From CATQHP01 sp965214915 (GTDB taxonomy: Bacteria; Acidobacteriota; Terriglobia; Bryobacterales; UBA6623), in the NCBI GenBank assembly GCA_965214915.1, contig CBDCCP010000001.1, forward strand, positions 1,612,001-1,676,000: a stretch of DNA of 64,000 bases. The letters are read 5' to 3'. Positions 1 through 8,093 of the stretch are shown here, piece by piece. Numbering within the stretch: position 1 is the first letter of the stretch; every line of letters begins with the position of its first letter. The position numbers and the translations under genes are program-made. Below the pieces are notes generated by a model. The model worked only from the letters and a program-made list of their open reading frames with translations. It had not been told where the DNA came from and searched no databases.

Positions 1-892
1 AACCGAGGCCGCGGGGCTGCGCAAGCCCCGCGGTGTGATTTTCCACCATCAGCTTGGCGGTAGCCGGCTTCAGCGCCTGCGCCTTGTCGGGATACAGGAA
101 CTCCTCGAAAAACAGCGCGACATCGGCGGCCGTGGCGTGAACCCCGCCCCACGGCGAAGCCAGGTTGCGCCAATAGGGGCTGTTCCAATCCCAGTGCGCC
201 GCCTCCGGCTTGCCGCGTCCCGAGTGCGGCGGACCTTTTTCGACTTGGCTGCGCTCGGTGTCTTCGAGAGCGATCGACCCGAGGCCCAAAGCGGAGCGCT
301 TCATGCCCAGCGGCGCGAAAAGCTCGCGCGACAAGAACTCCGGGAACGGCGCCGCGGCGATGCGCTCGCAAATTTCCGCGGCCAGCAGAATCCCCATGCT
401 CTGGTACTTGTATCGCTCTCCCGGTTGAAACAGCAGCGGCGTGCGCAGCGCCCGCTCGACGAATTCCGACAGCGGCGCGTTGCGCTTGCGCATGGCGACG
501 TTCTCGGGAAGCTGATCGGGCAGCCCCGACGTATGCGTGAGCAAATGGCGGATCGTAATGTCCGCGCGGCCGCCCCCGCGAAACTCGGGTATGAACTTCC
601 GCGCCTTGTCGTCGAGGGCAAGCTCGCCCCGGTCGGCGAGCAGCATGACCCCGGCCGCCGTCATCGGCTTGGAAATCGAAGCGAGCAAGAAAATCCCCGC
701 GCGATCCGCGGGCAAATTGAAACGTCCCCGATGCGTCCGATTTCCCCGGCGGACATGGAGAACGGCGCGATGCACTGCCCCGCTCGATACATGTTTCGAG
801 ACGAGCTCTTCGGCCTCGTCTATTTTTTCCTGGCGCAGCGCGGCGAGGACGGGCGCCGCCCAAACGGTCGACAGGAAACGGCGGCGCAGCAT
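1..892 (-). CDS. Beta-lactamase-family serine hydrolase (class C fold), C-terminus missing
   Basis: The first 297 codons are open from an ATG at 892 to the left edge of the window, so the C-terminus is missing. The leader (RRRFLSTVWAAP) looks like a short export or Tat-type signal. The class C / D-Ala-D-Ala carboxypeptidase nucleophile motif SxxK is seen as S72-I-S-K75, followed by LLTHTSGLP near 117-125, which is typical of this superfamily. PGERYKYQS near 157-165 occupies the place of the usual YxN motif (here YQS). ENHTAGL and PRGLG near the edge also fit. The substrate cannot be told: family members include esterases, peptidases and beta-lactamases. It lies 36 nt downstream of the dipeptidase gene on the same strand, so co-transcription is likely. 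Confidence 0.85.
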   Translation of the reverse strand, partial: MLRRRFLSTVWAAPVLAALRQEKIDEAEELVSKHVSSGAVHRAVLHVRRGNRTHRGRFNLPADRAGIFLLASISKPMTAAGVMLLADRGELALDDKARKFIPEFRGGGRADITIRHLLTHTSGLPDQLPENVAMRKRNAPLSEFVERALRTPLLFQPGERYKYQSMGILLAAEICERIAAAPFPEFLSRELFAPLGMKRSALGLGSIALEDTERSQVEKGPPHSGRGKPEAAHWDWNSPYWRNLASPWGGVHATAADVALFFEEFLYPDKAQALKPATAKLMVENHTAGLAQPRGLG

Positions 893-928
893 GGCGCGCA
901 AATCATAGCACGCGCTGTGTCGCCGACC

Positions 929-2152
929 TCAGCCGCCGGCCGCTTCGACGGCGCGCATCAGCCGCAGCGTATTGCCGCCGAGGATTTTCTCGATGTCGTC
1001 GTCGCTGAAGCCCCGTTGGGACAATCCGTCGACGAGGTTGGGGATCTTCGAAATGTCCTCCATGCCCGCGGGCAATTCGTCGTTGACGCCGTCGAAATCC
1101 GATCCCATGCCGACGGCTTCGACGCCGCCGACATTGGCCGCGTGCTCGAAGTGATTCAGCAACACTGCGAGAGGCGGCCGGCCGACCGCGGCCAGCTTGG
1201 CCGCCGAGCGCTCGCGAATCGCCTTGCGGGCCGCTGCCGGGTCGGACTTATGCCTGCGCACGATGTCGGCTTCGCTCTCGTTGCCGCGGCTCCACCTGCT
1301 GCTGCGCGCGGCGTAGTCATCGTCCAAAAAGGCGTTGTAGTAGTTGATATGCGCCACGCCGCCTTGCTCGGCAACCGCGCGGATCATCGCATCGGTCATG
1401 TTGCGCCCATGCGACGCCAACGCGCGGGCCGAGGAGTGCGAGGCCATCACCGGCGCCCGGGTCGTCTCCATCACGTCGAAAAAGGTTTTGTCCGAAACGT
1501 GCGAGATGTCGATCATCATCCCCAAGCGGTTCATTTCCGCGACGACCTCGCGCCCGAACTCGCTCAGCCCCTTATTGGCTTGACTTCCCGACGAGCCGGC
1601 CCAAGCCGTGTCGCGGCTGTGCGTCAGCGTCAAATAGCGGCTCCCCCGGCGGTAAAGCTCGCGCAGCGCGTCGAGCGACCCGTTGAGCATGTGACCGCCT
1701 TCCACTCCCATCAGGACGGCGATCTTGCCCGCCTCCTTGGCCTTCACGATGTCGGCCGCGGAGGTTGCCGGCAGCAGGTCTTGGGGAAAGCGCGCAGTCT
1801 CGCGCCGCACCATTTCGATGATCTCGAAAGCCTTGGCTGACGCTTCCGGCTCCGTATTGCGGACGGCGCTGGTATAAATCGAGAAAAAGACCCCCGTCAC
1901 GCCGCCTTTGCGCATACGCGGGATATCGACCTGCGCGTAATCGTGCTCGATGCCGAGGTCGTAGCTCTCCGCCCGCATCAACATCGGGGTGTCGCAGTGC
2001 AGATCCAGCACATAGGAGCGGCTGAGCACGTCCTCTGCGCCGTCTTTGGCCGGCGCCGCCGGTTCGGCGCTCGTTTCGGTCGGGGCGCTGGAACGGCAGG
2101 CAAGCACGGTCCCGGCGAGGCATGCGGCCCATTCGCGGCGCGTCGGCTTCAC
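929..2152 (-). CDS. Membrane dipeptidase, peptidase family M19 (exported lipoprotein)
   Basis: The protein is 407 aa and resembles renal/membrane dipeptidases, zinc enzymes that hydrolyse dipeptides, including D-amino-acid-containing ones. The N-terminus has a twin arginine (TRREW) and a lipobox-like LAC at 17-19, suggesting export and lipidation, followed by an Ala/Pro-rich linker. The metal-binding HxD is at H52-C-D54 (LDLHCDT). GVEGGHML, IDISHVS, MASHSSAR and GSDFDG supply the remaining conserved Glu, His and Asp positions of the family. Length is normal. It shares its direction with the serine hydrolase downstream, so the two may form a small peptide or cell-wall catabolism operon. Its start faces the cupin gene across about 80 nt. 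Confidence 0.92.
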   Translation of the reverse strand: MKPTRREWAACLAGTVLACRSSAPTETSAEPAAPAKDGAEDVLSRSYVLDLHCDTPMLMRAESYDLGIEHDYAQVDIPRMRKGGVTGVFFSIYTSAVRNTEPEASAKAFEIIEMVRRETARFPQDLLPATSAADIVKAKEAGKIAVLMGVEGGHMLNGSLDALRELYRRGSRYLTLTHSRDTAWAGSSGSQANKGLSEFGREVVAEMNRLGMMIDISHVSDKTFFDVMETTRAPVMASHSSARALASHGRNMTDAMIRAVAEQGGVAHINYYNAFLDDDYAARSSRWSRGNESEADIVRRHKSDPAAARKAIRERSAAKLAAVGRPPLAVLLNHFEHAANVGGVEAVGMGSDFDGVNDELPAGMEDISKIPNLVDGLSQRGFSDDDIEKILGGNTLRLMRAVEAAGG

Positions 2153-2233
2153 GCAAGCATTGTAGCGCCCGCGCCGTCTCCATTCCTGCGCTCGGCCGGC
2201 GCCGCCGGTCGTTTCTATGGCAAACTCTTGTCC

Positions 2234-2593
2234 ATGAGAAACATCGTTTGCGCCGCCGTGATTTCATCGCTCGCCACTGCCGCCGCCATGCAGTCGATCC
2301 ATGCCCGGGAGGCGCCGACGCGGCGGACGGTGCTTGAAAATCCGCGCGTGGAGGTCATCGACCGCTCGATTCCTCCCGGCGGCGAACGCGTTCCCTATGT
2401 GCGTCCGGCCGATCAGGTGATCGTGTTTTTGAACGACGCCAAGTACGAGAGAATCGACGCCGAAACCGGCGAGAAGATCGTGCGCACGCGCAAGGGCGGC
2501 GACGTGATCTGGCATGACAAGGGCGAGAACGCGCCGAAGCTCGTGAACGTCGGCAGCGAGCCGTTCCGCTCGCTAATCGTCCAGATCAAGTAG
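2234..2593 (+). CDS. Small exported cupin-like protein
   Basis: I start this 119 aa protein at the ATG at 2234, because it gives a clean signal peptide (MRNIVCAAVISSLATAAAM..., cleavage near HA-RE). The mature part (ENPRVEVIDRSIPPGGERV, later GGDVIWHDKGENAPKLVNVG) has the spacing and Gly/Pro pattern of a single-domain cupin beta-barrel. The classic metal-binding histidines are mostly absent, so enzymatic activity is doubtful. No specific function can be assigned. The last 21 nt overlap the 3' end of tadA on the other strand. Confidence 0.7.
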   Translation: MRNIVCAAVISSLATAAAMQSIHAREAPTRRTVLENPRVEVIDRSIPPGGERVPYVRPADQVIVFLNDAKYERIDAETGEKIVRTRKGGDVIWHDKGENAPKLVNVGSEPFRSLIVQIK

Positions 2594-3067
2594 TCCGGCG
2601 CGGCGCCGGAGGGCCTGAAAGAACGCTTGCAGCCGGCGAACGCACTCCTCGGCCATCACGCCTTCCGTAATTTTCAACCGATGGTTGAGCAGGTCCGAAT
2701 CGGCAATGCGGAACTTGCTGCGGACGGCGCCGAAACGCAGATCGCGCGTTCCGAAGACAAGCCGTTCGACGCGGGCGGCTACCAGCGCCCCCGCGCACAT
2801 GGCGCACGGCTCGAGCGTACAGTACAAAGTCGCGCCCGTCAGGCGATAGCCGCCGAGACGCCGCGCGGCTTCGCGCAGCGCGACGATCTCCGCATGGGCG
2901 GTCGGATCGCCGGAGGCGATCGGCCGATTCGCGCCGCGGCCGACGACCTCCCCGCCGCAGACGACCAGCGCGCCTACGGGCACTTCGCCGGCGGCTTCGG
3001 CCGCGGCGGCCAACTCCAGCGCCTCGCGCATGAAGAGCCGGTCGCTCGCGGCTGCGGTCTCGCTCAC
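2573..3067 (-). CDS. tadA: tRNA-specific adenosine-34 deaminase TadA
   Basis: This 164 aa cytoplasmic zinc deaminase converts A34 to inosine at the wobble position of tRNA-Arg(ACG). The catalytic motif is H58-A-E60 (DPTAHAEIVAL), and the zinc cysteines are C88 and C91 (EPCAMCAGAL); both match TadA. VPVGALVV near 29-36 is the usual N-terminal strand. Length is normal. The ATG lies 1 nt after the stop of the upstream binding-protein gene, which suggests co-transcription and translational coupling, although the two have no evident functional link. The 3' end overlaps the convergent cupin gene. Confidence 0.95.
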   Translation of the reverse strand: MSETAAASDRLFMREALELAAAAEAAGEVPVGALVVCGGEVVGRGANRPIASGDPTAHAEIVALREAARRLGGYRLTGATLYCTLEPCAMCAGALVAARVERLVFGTRDLRFGAVRSKFRIADSDLLNHRLKITEGVMAEECVRRLQAFFQALRRRAGLLDLDD

Positions 3068-3068
3068 G

Positions 3069-4049
3069 TCAATGGCCGCCGGCCGGCCGGCCGAGCCACT
3101 TCTCGATATCGGGAAACACCACCGCCTGCATCTCGGGCGTATCGATGTTCTGCGGGGTAAGCAAATACGCCCCCGAATCCATATGCGCGGCCGGTCGGCC
3201 GCCGTCGAGGTAAATCACCAACTGCTTGGTGCTCTCGTAGCCCATCTTGAACGGGTCTTGCACGACGATCGAATCGATGACGCCGGCCTTCATGTCCGCT
3301 ACCAGCGTGTCCGAGGCGTCGAAGCCGACAATTTTTACCTTGCCCGTCAAGCCGCGCTGCTTGACGGCTTGCACCGTCCCGTCCAGGCTCGATTCGTTGT
3401 CGGCGAAAAAGCCCGCCAGGTCAGGATACGCGGTCAGCAGATTCTCGGCCTCGGCCAACGCCTTGGCGCGGTCGGCCATGTTGAACTTGACGCCGACGAC
3501 TTCGATGCCCGGAAATTTTTCCGCGATCGTCTCGACGAACCCCGCCTCGCGCTTCATCGTGGACGCGCTGCCGGGCATAAACCCGATGACGCCGACCTGC
3601 CCTTTGCCTGCGAGTATCTCGCCCATCCGCTCGGCGGCCATCACGCCGCCCAGATAGTTGTCGGTAACGACGAAACTGATGATCTTGTCGGTCTTGATCG
3701 CGGAATCGAAAATCGACACCGGGATGCCGCTTGCAACCGCCCGCTCGACAACGGTCACCAGCGCCTCCTCGTCCACCGGCGCCAGCACGATGCCGCTGAC
3801 CTGCCGCGTGATCAGGTTTTCGACGATGGAAATCTGCCGGCTGGAATCGATTTCCATTTGCGGAGCGTTCCATAGAATCTCAAGGTCGAATTCTTCCCCG
3901 GCCTTGAGCGCGCCGGCGTGAACGGTTTGCCAGAAGATGTGGTTGGTTCCCTTCGGCACCACGCCGACAACGCGCTTGCCGCTGCCGTTCGTGCATGCCG
4001 CGGCGCCCGCTCCGGCGGCCGCGGCCAGGAAATAGCGTCGATTGAGCAT
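3069..4049 (-). CDS. Sugar-type ABC transporter substrate-binding lipoprotein (RbsB-like)
   Basis: The protein is 326 aa with a leader MLNRRYFLAAAAGAGAAAC: twin Arg at 4-5 and a lipobox Cys at 19, so a membrane-anchored periplasmic lipoprotein. The mature part has the periplasmic-binding-protein type I fold seen in ribose and other simple-sugar binders: VVPKGTNHIFWQTVHAGA near the start, SGIVLAPVD and VSIFDSAI in the middle, and GFFADNESSLDGTVQAVK towards the end. No ABC ATPase or permease is nearby, so its partner must be encoded elsewhere or it works alone, for example as a sensor. Its stop is 1 nt from the tadA start. Ligand unknown. Confidence 0.85.
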   Translation of the reverse strand: MLNRRYFLAAAAGAGAAACTNGSGKRVVGVVPKGTNHIFWQTVHAGALKAGEEFDLEILWNAPQMEIDSSRQISIVENLITRQVSGIVLAPVDEEALVTVVERAVASGIPVSIFDSAIKTDKIISFVVTDNYLGGVMAAERMGEILAGKGQVGVIGFMPGSASTMKREAGFVETIAEKFPGIEVVGVKFNMADRAKALAEAENLLTAYPDLAGFFADNESSLDGTVQAVKQRGLTGKVKIVGFDASDTLVADMKAGVIDSIVVQDPFKMGYESTKQLVIYLDGGRPAAHMDSGAYLLTPQNIDTPEMQAVVFPDIEKWLGRPAGGH

Positions 4050-4086
4050 CGGGGATATTATCCCCTAACGGCAGGGGCGGACCGTT

Positions 4087-4698
4087 TCACTGCCGGTTCG
4101 GCTGCCAGAGCGTCTCTTCCGCGCCCATCTGCAGGCAGGCCCAGCGGCTCCAGACGAAAAAGGCGTCCGAAAGCCGATTGAGATAGCGGCGCGGGTCGGC
4201 GGCGTCTTCCTGCCGCGCCAAGGCGGCGACCCGGCGCTCGGCCCGCCGGCAGACCGCGCGGCTGAGATGCAGTTCCGCGTTCAGCCGCGAGCCGCCGGGC
4301 AGCACGAACGACGGCAGGTCGGGCAAATCGGCGTTCATTGCGTCGATCTCATGCTCGAGCCGTTCGATTTCGACGCTGCCGATGCGGGGCTGTTGCCCGC
4401 CGAGAGCGTGCGGGTCGGTGGCAAGCTGCGAACCCAGATTGAACAACTCGTGCTGCACCCGCAAAAGCGCCGCCTCCAACCGCGCCAGCTCCGCATGAGC
4501 GGGAACGAGCTCGCGAAGCGTCGCCAGCGCCGCCCCGACGAGGCAGTTGAGCTCATCCACCGTCCCGTAGGCTTCGACCTTGGGGTCGTCTTTGGCCACC
4601 CGGCGGCCGTTGACCAGGTTGGTTTCGCCGCCGTCCCCGCTCCTGGTGTAAATACGGCTCAGCGAAACGGCCGGCTCGCGGAAGCGGTCTGCGCTCAT
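4087..4698 (-). CDS. pduO: PduO-type cob(I)alamin adenosyltransferase
   Basis: This 203 aa enzyme transfers the adenosyl group of ATP to cob(I)alamin, making coenzyme B12. I start at the ATG at 4698 (MSADRF); a longer frame exists upstream but would run into the restriction gene and lacks family similarity. The ATP-binding N-terminus TRSGDGGETNL and the helix AYGTVDELN are characteristic of the PduO/MMAB family. So is the C-terminal CRRAERRVAAL followed by RYLNRLSDAFFVWSRW. It is 30 nt downstream of the nuclease gene and 37 nt upstream of the binding-protein gene, all on one strand. The B12-dependent enzyme it serves is not in this window. Confidence 0.93.
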   Translation of the reverse strand: MSADRFREPAVSLSRIYTRSGDGGETNLVNGRRVAKDDPKVEAYGTVDELNCLVGAALATLRELVPAHAELARLEAALLRVQHELFNLGSQLATDPHALGGQQPRIGSVEIERLEHEIDAMNADLPDLPSFVLPGGSRLNAELHLSRAVCRRAERRVAALARQEDAADPRRYLNRLSDAFFVWSRWACLQMGAEETLWQPNRQ

Positions 4699-4727
4699 GT
4701 GTTCATCATAGGGCGCGGCGGCCGTTG

Positions 4728-5606
4728 TCAGCCGAGCGGTTCGAGCTTGCCTTGCAGTTCCCGCTCGAATGCCTCGCGCCGCACGGTCTCGGCCGCGAGG
4801 AGCTTCTTGCCGGCTTCTTCCAAGGTAAGAACTTCCCAATGCCCCCGTGAAAGCCGATAGCGCCCGTCGGCTTGACGCGTGAGTTCCGGAACCATCCAGA
4901 TGATATCGCCGTCGTTCAGATCACGGCTTGGGGCTGGGCTGGGGCCGCCGATCGACTCGAAAAACGGGCGGTCCACCGCAACGGCCATCTTCGACGCCCA
5001 ACGCCGCAGAGTCGGAACCTTGACCTGTAACTGCGGCAGGAGACGTTTCGCGCTTGAAGAGCGCCAATCCGGCCGGCGGACCGCATCTGGAAAAGGCGGC
5101 TTGGGATGACGATCATCCTGTAAGCCCACAAACTCGGACTGCATGCCTTTACCCGAAAAATAAACGGCCTGGATTTCCAATCCATACCACTGGAGTCTGC
5201 CGTTGGCTGTCTTGGCGACAACAAGGTCGATTTTCCCTGCCGGTTTGTCCGTGCCGGTCCCGCGCATGAAAGGCACTTCACGAGCCGTCATCGCCTCATC
5301 CGGCGAAAAACCGACGATCTCGGCAAGCCAACTCACCAGCAACTGCTTCTCTTCGAACCGCGCCGGACAAACGATAGCCGGACCGCCCAGAGGCGAACCG
5401 AGCCGCCCGTCCTGACCTTTCTCATAACGATGGAGAGAACATACACCGCCGCGCTTGCGGCACGGCGGACTGTCCTTCTGGAACGGGCAGGGCGGAACTT
5501 TGCGATCCTGTCCTGCCGCGGTCGCCGCGAGCCGGCGTCGCGCGTCGGGCGAGAGATTGAGGAACGGTTGCCCGTACCATTCCGCGATGCCGTAACGGGC
5601 AGTCAA
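4728..5606 (-). CDS. Type II restriction endonuclease, NotI-like family
   Basis: The 292 aa protein starts at a TTG (5606) overlapping the methylase stop by 4 nt. Four cysteines, C40, C49, C56 and C80 (PPCPF, PPCR, GVCSL, IVCPARF), match the arrangement of the metal-binding Cys cluster that marks NotI. The nuclease core shows D127 (KIDLVVAK) then E144-I-Q146 (WYGLEIQAVYFSG), a PD-(D/E)xK variant with Gln in place of Lys. NotI, as I recall its sequence, has the very similar YGVLEIQ-x-D-F-H-G. Family membership is inferred from these motifs. The neighbouring adenine methylase makes a working type II restriction-modification pair the natural reading. Target sequence unknown. Confidence 0.8.
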   Translation of the reverse strand: MTARYGIAEWYGQPFLNLSPDARRRLAATAAGQDRKVPPCPFQKDSPPCRKRGGVCSLHRYEKGQDGRLGSPLGGPAIVCPARFEEKQLLVSWLAEIVGFSPDEAMTAREVPFMRGTGTDKPAGKIDLVVAKTANGRLQWYGLEIQAVYFSGKGMQSEFVGLQDDRHPKPPFPDAVRRPDWRSSSAKRLLPQLQVKVPTLRRWASKMAVAVDRPFFESIGGPSPAPSRDLNDGDIIWMVPELTRQADGRYRLSRGHWEVLTLEEAGKKLLAAETVRREAFERELQGKLEPLG

Positions 5607-6646
5607 TGGACAAACACCGGCCAGCGGGTAATCACCAGTTCGGGTATTCGGGCGTGATGCGTGTTTTTCATGGTTACTTGTACGGCATGGAATTCGTGTT
5701 TTCGGACCAAACGCAATATCTCGGGCGCCCTGTCATAGGTCATTAGAAAATCCATCCTGCCGGCGTCAAGCATTGCGAACAGTCGCGCATGATCGATTTC
5801 GCTGTGGGCGTAAAGCCGTTGGCCGGCCCGCTTGCCGCCGGCGGTATAGGGCGGATCCAGGAAAACGACCGCTTCGCGGCTCCAACCGCCTAGTAGCGTA
5901 TCCAGCAACTTCATGCCGTCCGTTTCGCAAAAGCCGATGCGGTCCGCGTACTTCATGATCTCATGCAGGCGGCTGACGATGGTCTCAGGATACCAGCGTG
6001 AAGCGACTCCCTTGCCGTTTTCTCCCGCACGGCTCAGCGACGCGCCGGGCGCGAGAATGCCGCCCCGCCGCGTGCGGTTCAAAACAAGAGTCCGGAAACC
6101 GTGCTCGATCACATCGCGCGGGTATTGACGGGAAATCGCGTTCACAGCCTCCCGCGTAGGTTCGAAACGCAAAACTTTCTCGCAGAGCTTGGGACCGTGA
6201 CGCAGGCAGGCATGCCAAAGGGCGGCCACGTCGCGATCCAGTTCCGCCATAAGACAGCGTTCCGCCAGCCCTTCCATCAAGGCCGTCAGCGAAACGATCC
6301 CGCCTCCGACAAACGGCTCGATGAGAAGGCGGGGCTGCGGGTCGATATTCTTGAGCCAAGCCCGAATGTGAGGAATCAGCCATGTCTTCCCGCCGGGATA
6401 ACGGAGAGGGCTGCGCTGAGGCACAGAGGCGACATTCACCGCCGGAATCGGCGAAACGGCAATCGGATCGGACTCCCTCGAACCCCACAAACCAATGAAC
6501 TCGGCTTGTAACGCGGACGCCGTCTTTCTTTCCATTGTCTTGCCTGCCGATCCGGTTTTCGCGATTCGGCCGTTCAGCCGGCAGCCACCGCGCCGGTACA
6601 ACCATTGTAATGCGGCCCGCCGCACCTCCCACGGCATTTTCGCCAT
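5603..6646 (-). CDS. D12-class adenine-specific DNA methyltransferase (restriction-modification)
   Basis: This is an alpha-class (Dam/D12-like) N6-adenine methylase, 347 aa from the ATG at 6646. RYPGGK at 82-87 is the N-terminal SAM-binding signature, EPFVGGG at 110-116 is motif I, LNRTRRGGIL near 189-198 is the target-recognition-side motif of Dam-like enzymes, and DPPY at 264-267 is catalytic motif IV. The first about 70 residues are unlike the family; an alternative ATG at 6535 would remove 37 of them, so the true start is uncertain. It begins 7 nt after the MFS stop and overlaps the nuclease start by 4 nt. Making the methylase before the nuclease is the expected order for host protection. 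Base composition looks slightly lower in GC than the flanks, consistent with acquisition. Confidence 0.88.
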   Translation of the reverse strand: MAKMPWEVRRAALQWLYRRGGCRLNGRIAKTGSAGKTMERKTASALQAEFIGLWGSRESDPIAVSPIPAVNVASVPQRSPLRYPGGKTWLIPHIRAWLKNIDPQPRLLIEPFVGGGIVSLTALMEGLAERCLMAELDRDVAALWHACLRHGPKLCEKVLRFEPTREAVNAISRQYPRDVIEHGFRTLVLNRTRRGGILAPGASLSRAGENGKGVASRWYPETIVSRLHEIMKYADRIGFCETDGMKLLDTLLGGWSREAVVFLDPPYTAGGKRAGQRLYAHSEIDHARLFAMLDAGRMDFLMTYDRAPEILRLVRKHEFHAVQVTMKNTHHARIPELVITRWPVFVH

Positions 6647-6653
6647 GGTCTGC

Positions 6654-8033
6654 TCAGGCCGTCAACTCCTCCAACCGTTTCAGGCTCTGCTTGTAATAGG
6701 ACATGCCTTTCCACAGCAGAACAGTGGAAACCGCGTGCGCGACCAGCGTCAGCGACAGCAGCGAATAGCGCACGCCTTCGATCCCGTAGCTCTGCTCGCT
6801 GAACACGTAGTCGGTGAGCGCGCCGGTCAGCAGCGGGCCGACCCCCAGGCCGATAAAGTTCACGATGAGCAGGTAGATGGCCGAAGCCTGCCCGCGCATA
6901 TTGTTGGGCATGATTTCCTGCATCGCGGCCGGCGCGACTCCGTGCGGCATGGACGATGTATAGACCGAGCCGACCAGAAACGCCATGGCCACCCAGGCGT
7001 TGCCCACCAAGGGATAAACGATTCCGAACGGGAACCAGATCCACGAGGCAATGAAGCCGATGCGCATCTTGGCGTCGCTGCTGCCCCTCCGCCGCAGGAT
7101 GTCGGCGAACCAGCCGCCGGTAAAAATGCCCAGCGACCCGGCGACGAACACGACCGTGCCGTAAACCAGGCCGAACTGGGCGGCGTCCCATTCATGCACC
7201 CGCTTGAACATCGACGGCACCCAGGCGCCGGTGCCGTAGTTCGAAAACGACAGCATGGCGAAACCCATGTTGTGACAGAACATCGTCTTCCAGTTCAGCC
7301 GAAAGTAGGCCGCAACCTGCGAGAACGGCACGGCGATCGACCCCTTGCCCGCGCTCGACCGCAGCAGCCCGCGGCGCGCAGGCTCCTTGACCGTCAGCAG
7401 CAGAACGGGAAGCATCAGCAGCCCGGGCAAGCCGACCATGAGGAAAACCTTTTGCCAAGGGGCCACCTCCCCAAAAACGGGCAACTGCCAGGGCAAGGTC
7501 TTGCGGACGTAATCGACCGCGGGCCCGCCGACCAGGTACGCGGCCCCCGCGCCGAAATAGATGCCCATCGTGTAGAAACCGATGGCCGTGCCGATGCGTT
7601 CTTTGCGAAAACAGTCCGCGATGATCGAGTAAGCGCTGGGAGAAAGGGTCGCTTCGCCGATGCCGACGCCCACCCGCAGCAGCGCCATCTGAATGAAATT
7701 GCGGGCAAAGCCGCATCCCGCGGTGAGCAGGCTCCACACCGTCAGACCGAAAGCAATCAAGCCCTTGCGGCCGCGGCTGTCGGCCAAGCGGCCGAAGAGC
7801 ACGCCGAACAGCGCGTAACAGACGCCGAAGGCCGGCCCCATCAAAACGCCGGCCTGCCAGTCGTATTCGAGATCGAGTCCTTCCTTGAGGTCATCGACCA
7901 TCAAGCTCAGAATCTGACGATCGGTAAACGAGAAGATGTAGATGACCATCAAGACCGAAACGACGTACCAGCAGTAACGTTCCGGGGGGTAGGGTTGCTC
8001 CGCGGGCGGCGGCGCCTTCGCATGGTCGGCCAT
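6654..8033 (-). CDS. MFS transporter, Spinster-like
   Basis: This 459 aa polytopic inner-membrane protein has about 12 predicted helices. The N-terminus (YIFSFTDRQILSLM) carries the DRQI-type motif of Spinster-like major facilitators, and the loop 2-3 motif is GRLADSRGRKGLI. GVGIGEATLSPSAYSIIADCF and FYTMGIYFGAGAAYLVGG are further family landmarks. Substrate cannot be told; relatives are described for lipids, hexuronates and other small organics. The restriction-modification genes follow immediately (7 nt), and the deaminase gene lies 60 nt upstream on the same strand. Confidence 0.88.
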   Translation of the reverse strand: MADHAKAPPPAEQPYPPERYCWYVVSVLMVIYIFSFTDRQILSLMVDDLKEGLDLEYDWQAGVLMGPAFGVCYALFGVLFGRLADSRGRKGLIAFGLTVWSLLTAGCGFARNFIQMALLRVGVGIGEATLSPSAYSIIADCFRKERIGTAIGFYTMGIYFGAGAAYLVGGPAVDYVRKTLPWQLPVFGEVAPWQKVFLMVGLPGLLMLPVLLLTVKEPARRGLLRSSAGKGSIAVPFSQVAAYFRLNWKTMFCHNMGFAMLSFSNYGTGAWVPSMFKRVHEWDAAQFGLVYGTVVFVAGSLGIFTGGWFADILRRRGSSDAKMRIGFIASWIWFPFGIVYPLVGNAWVAMAFLVGSVYTSSMPHGVAPAAMQEIMPNNMRGQASAIYLLIVNFIGLGVGPLLTGALTDYVFSEQSYGIEGVRYSLLSLTLVAHAVSTVLLWKGMSYYKQSLKRLEELTA

Positions 8034-8093
8034 AAGCGCGGTGCAAGAGTAACACAGCCGGAACCGCGGCGCGCGTCATGCCGCTCCCTGCGT

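Noticed and set aside
35..1840. A 601-codon open frame on the plus strand
   Set aside because: It runs antisense across two well-supported minus-strand genes (serine hydrolase and dipeptidase). Its composition (Arg/Gln/Ala/His-rich) is the usual shadow of GC-rich coding DNA.
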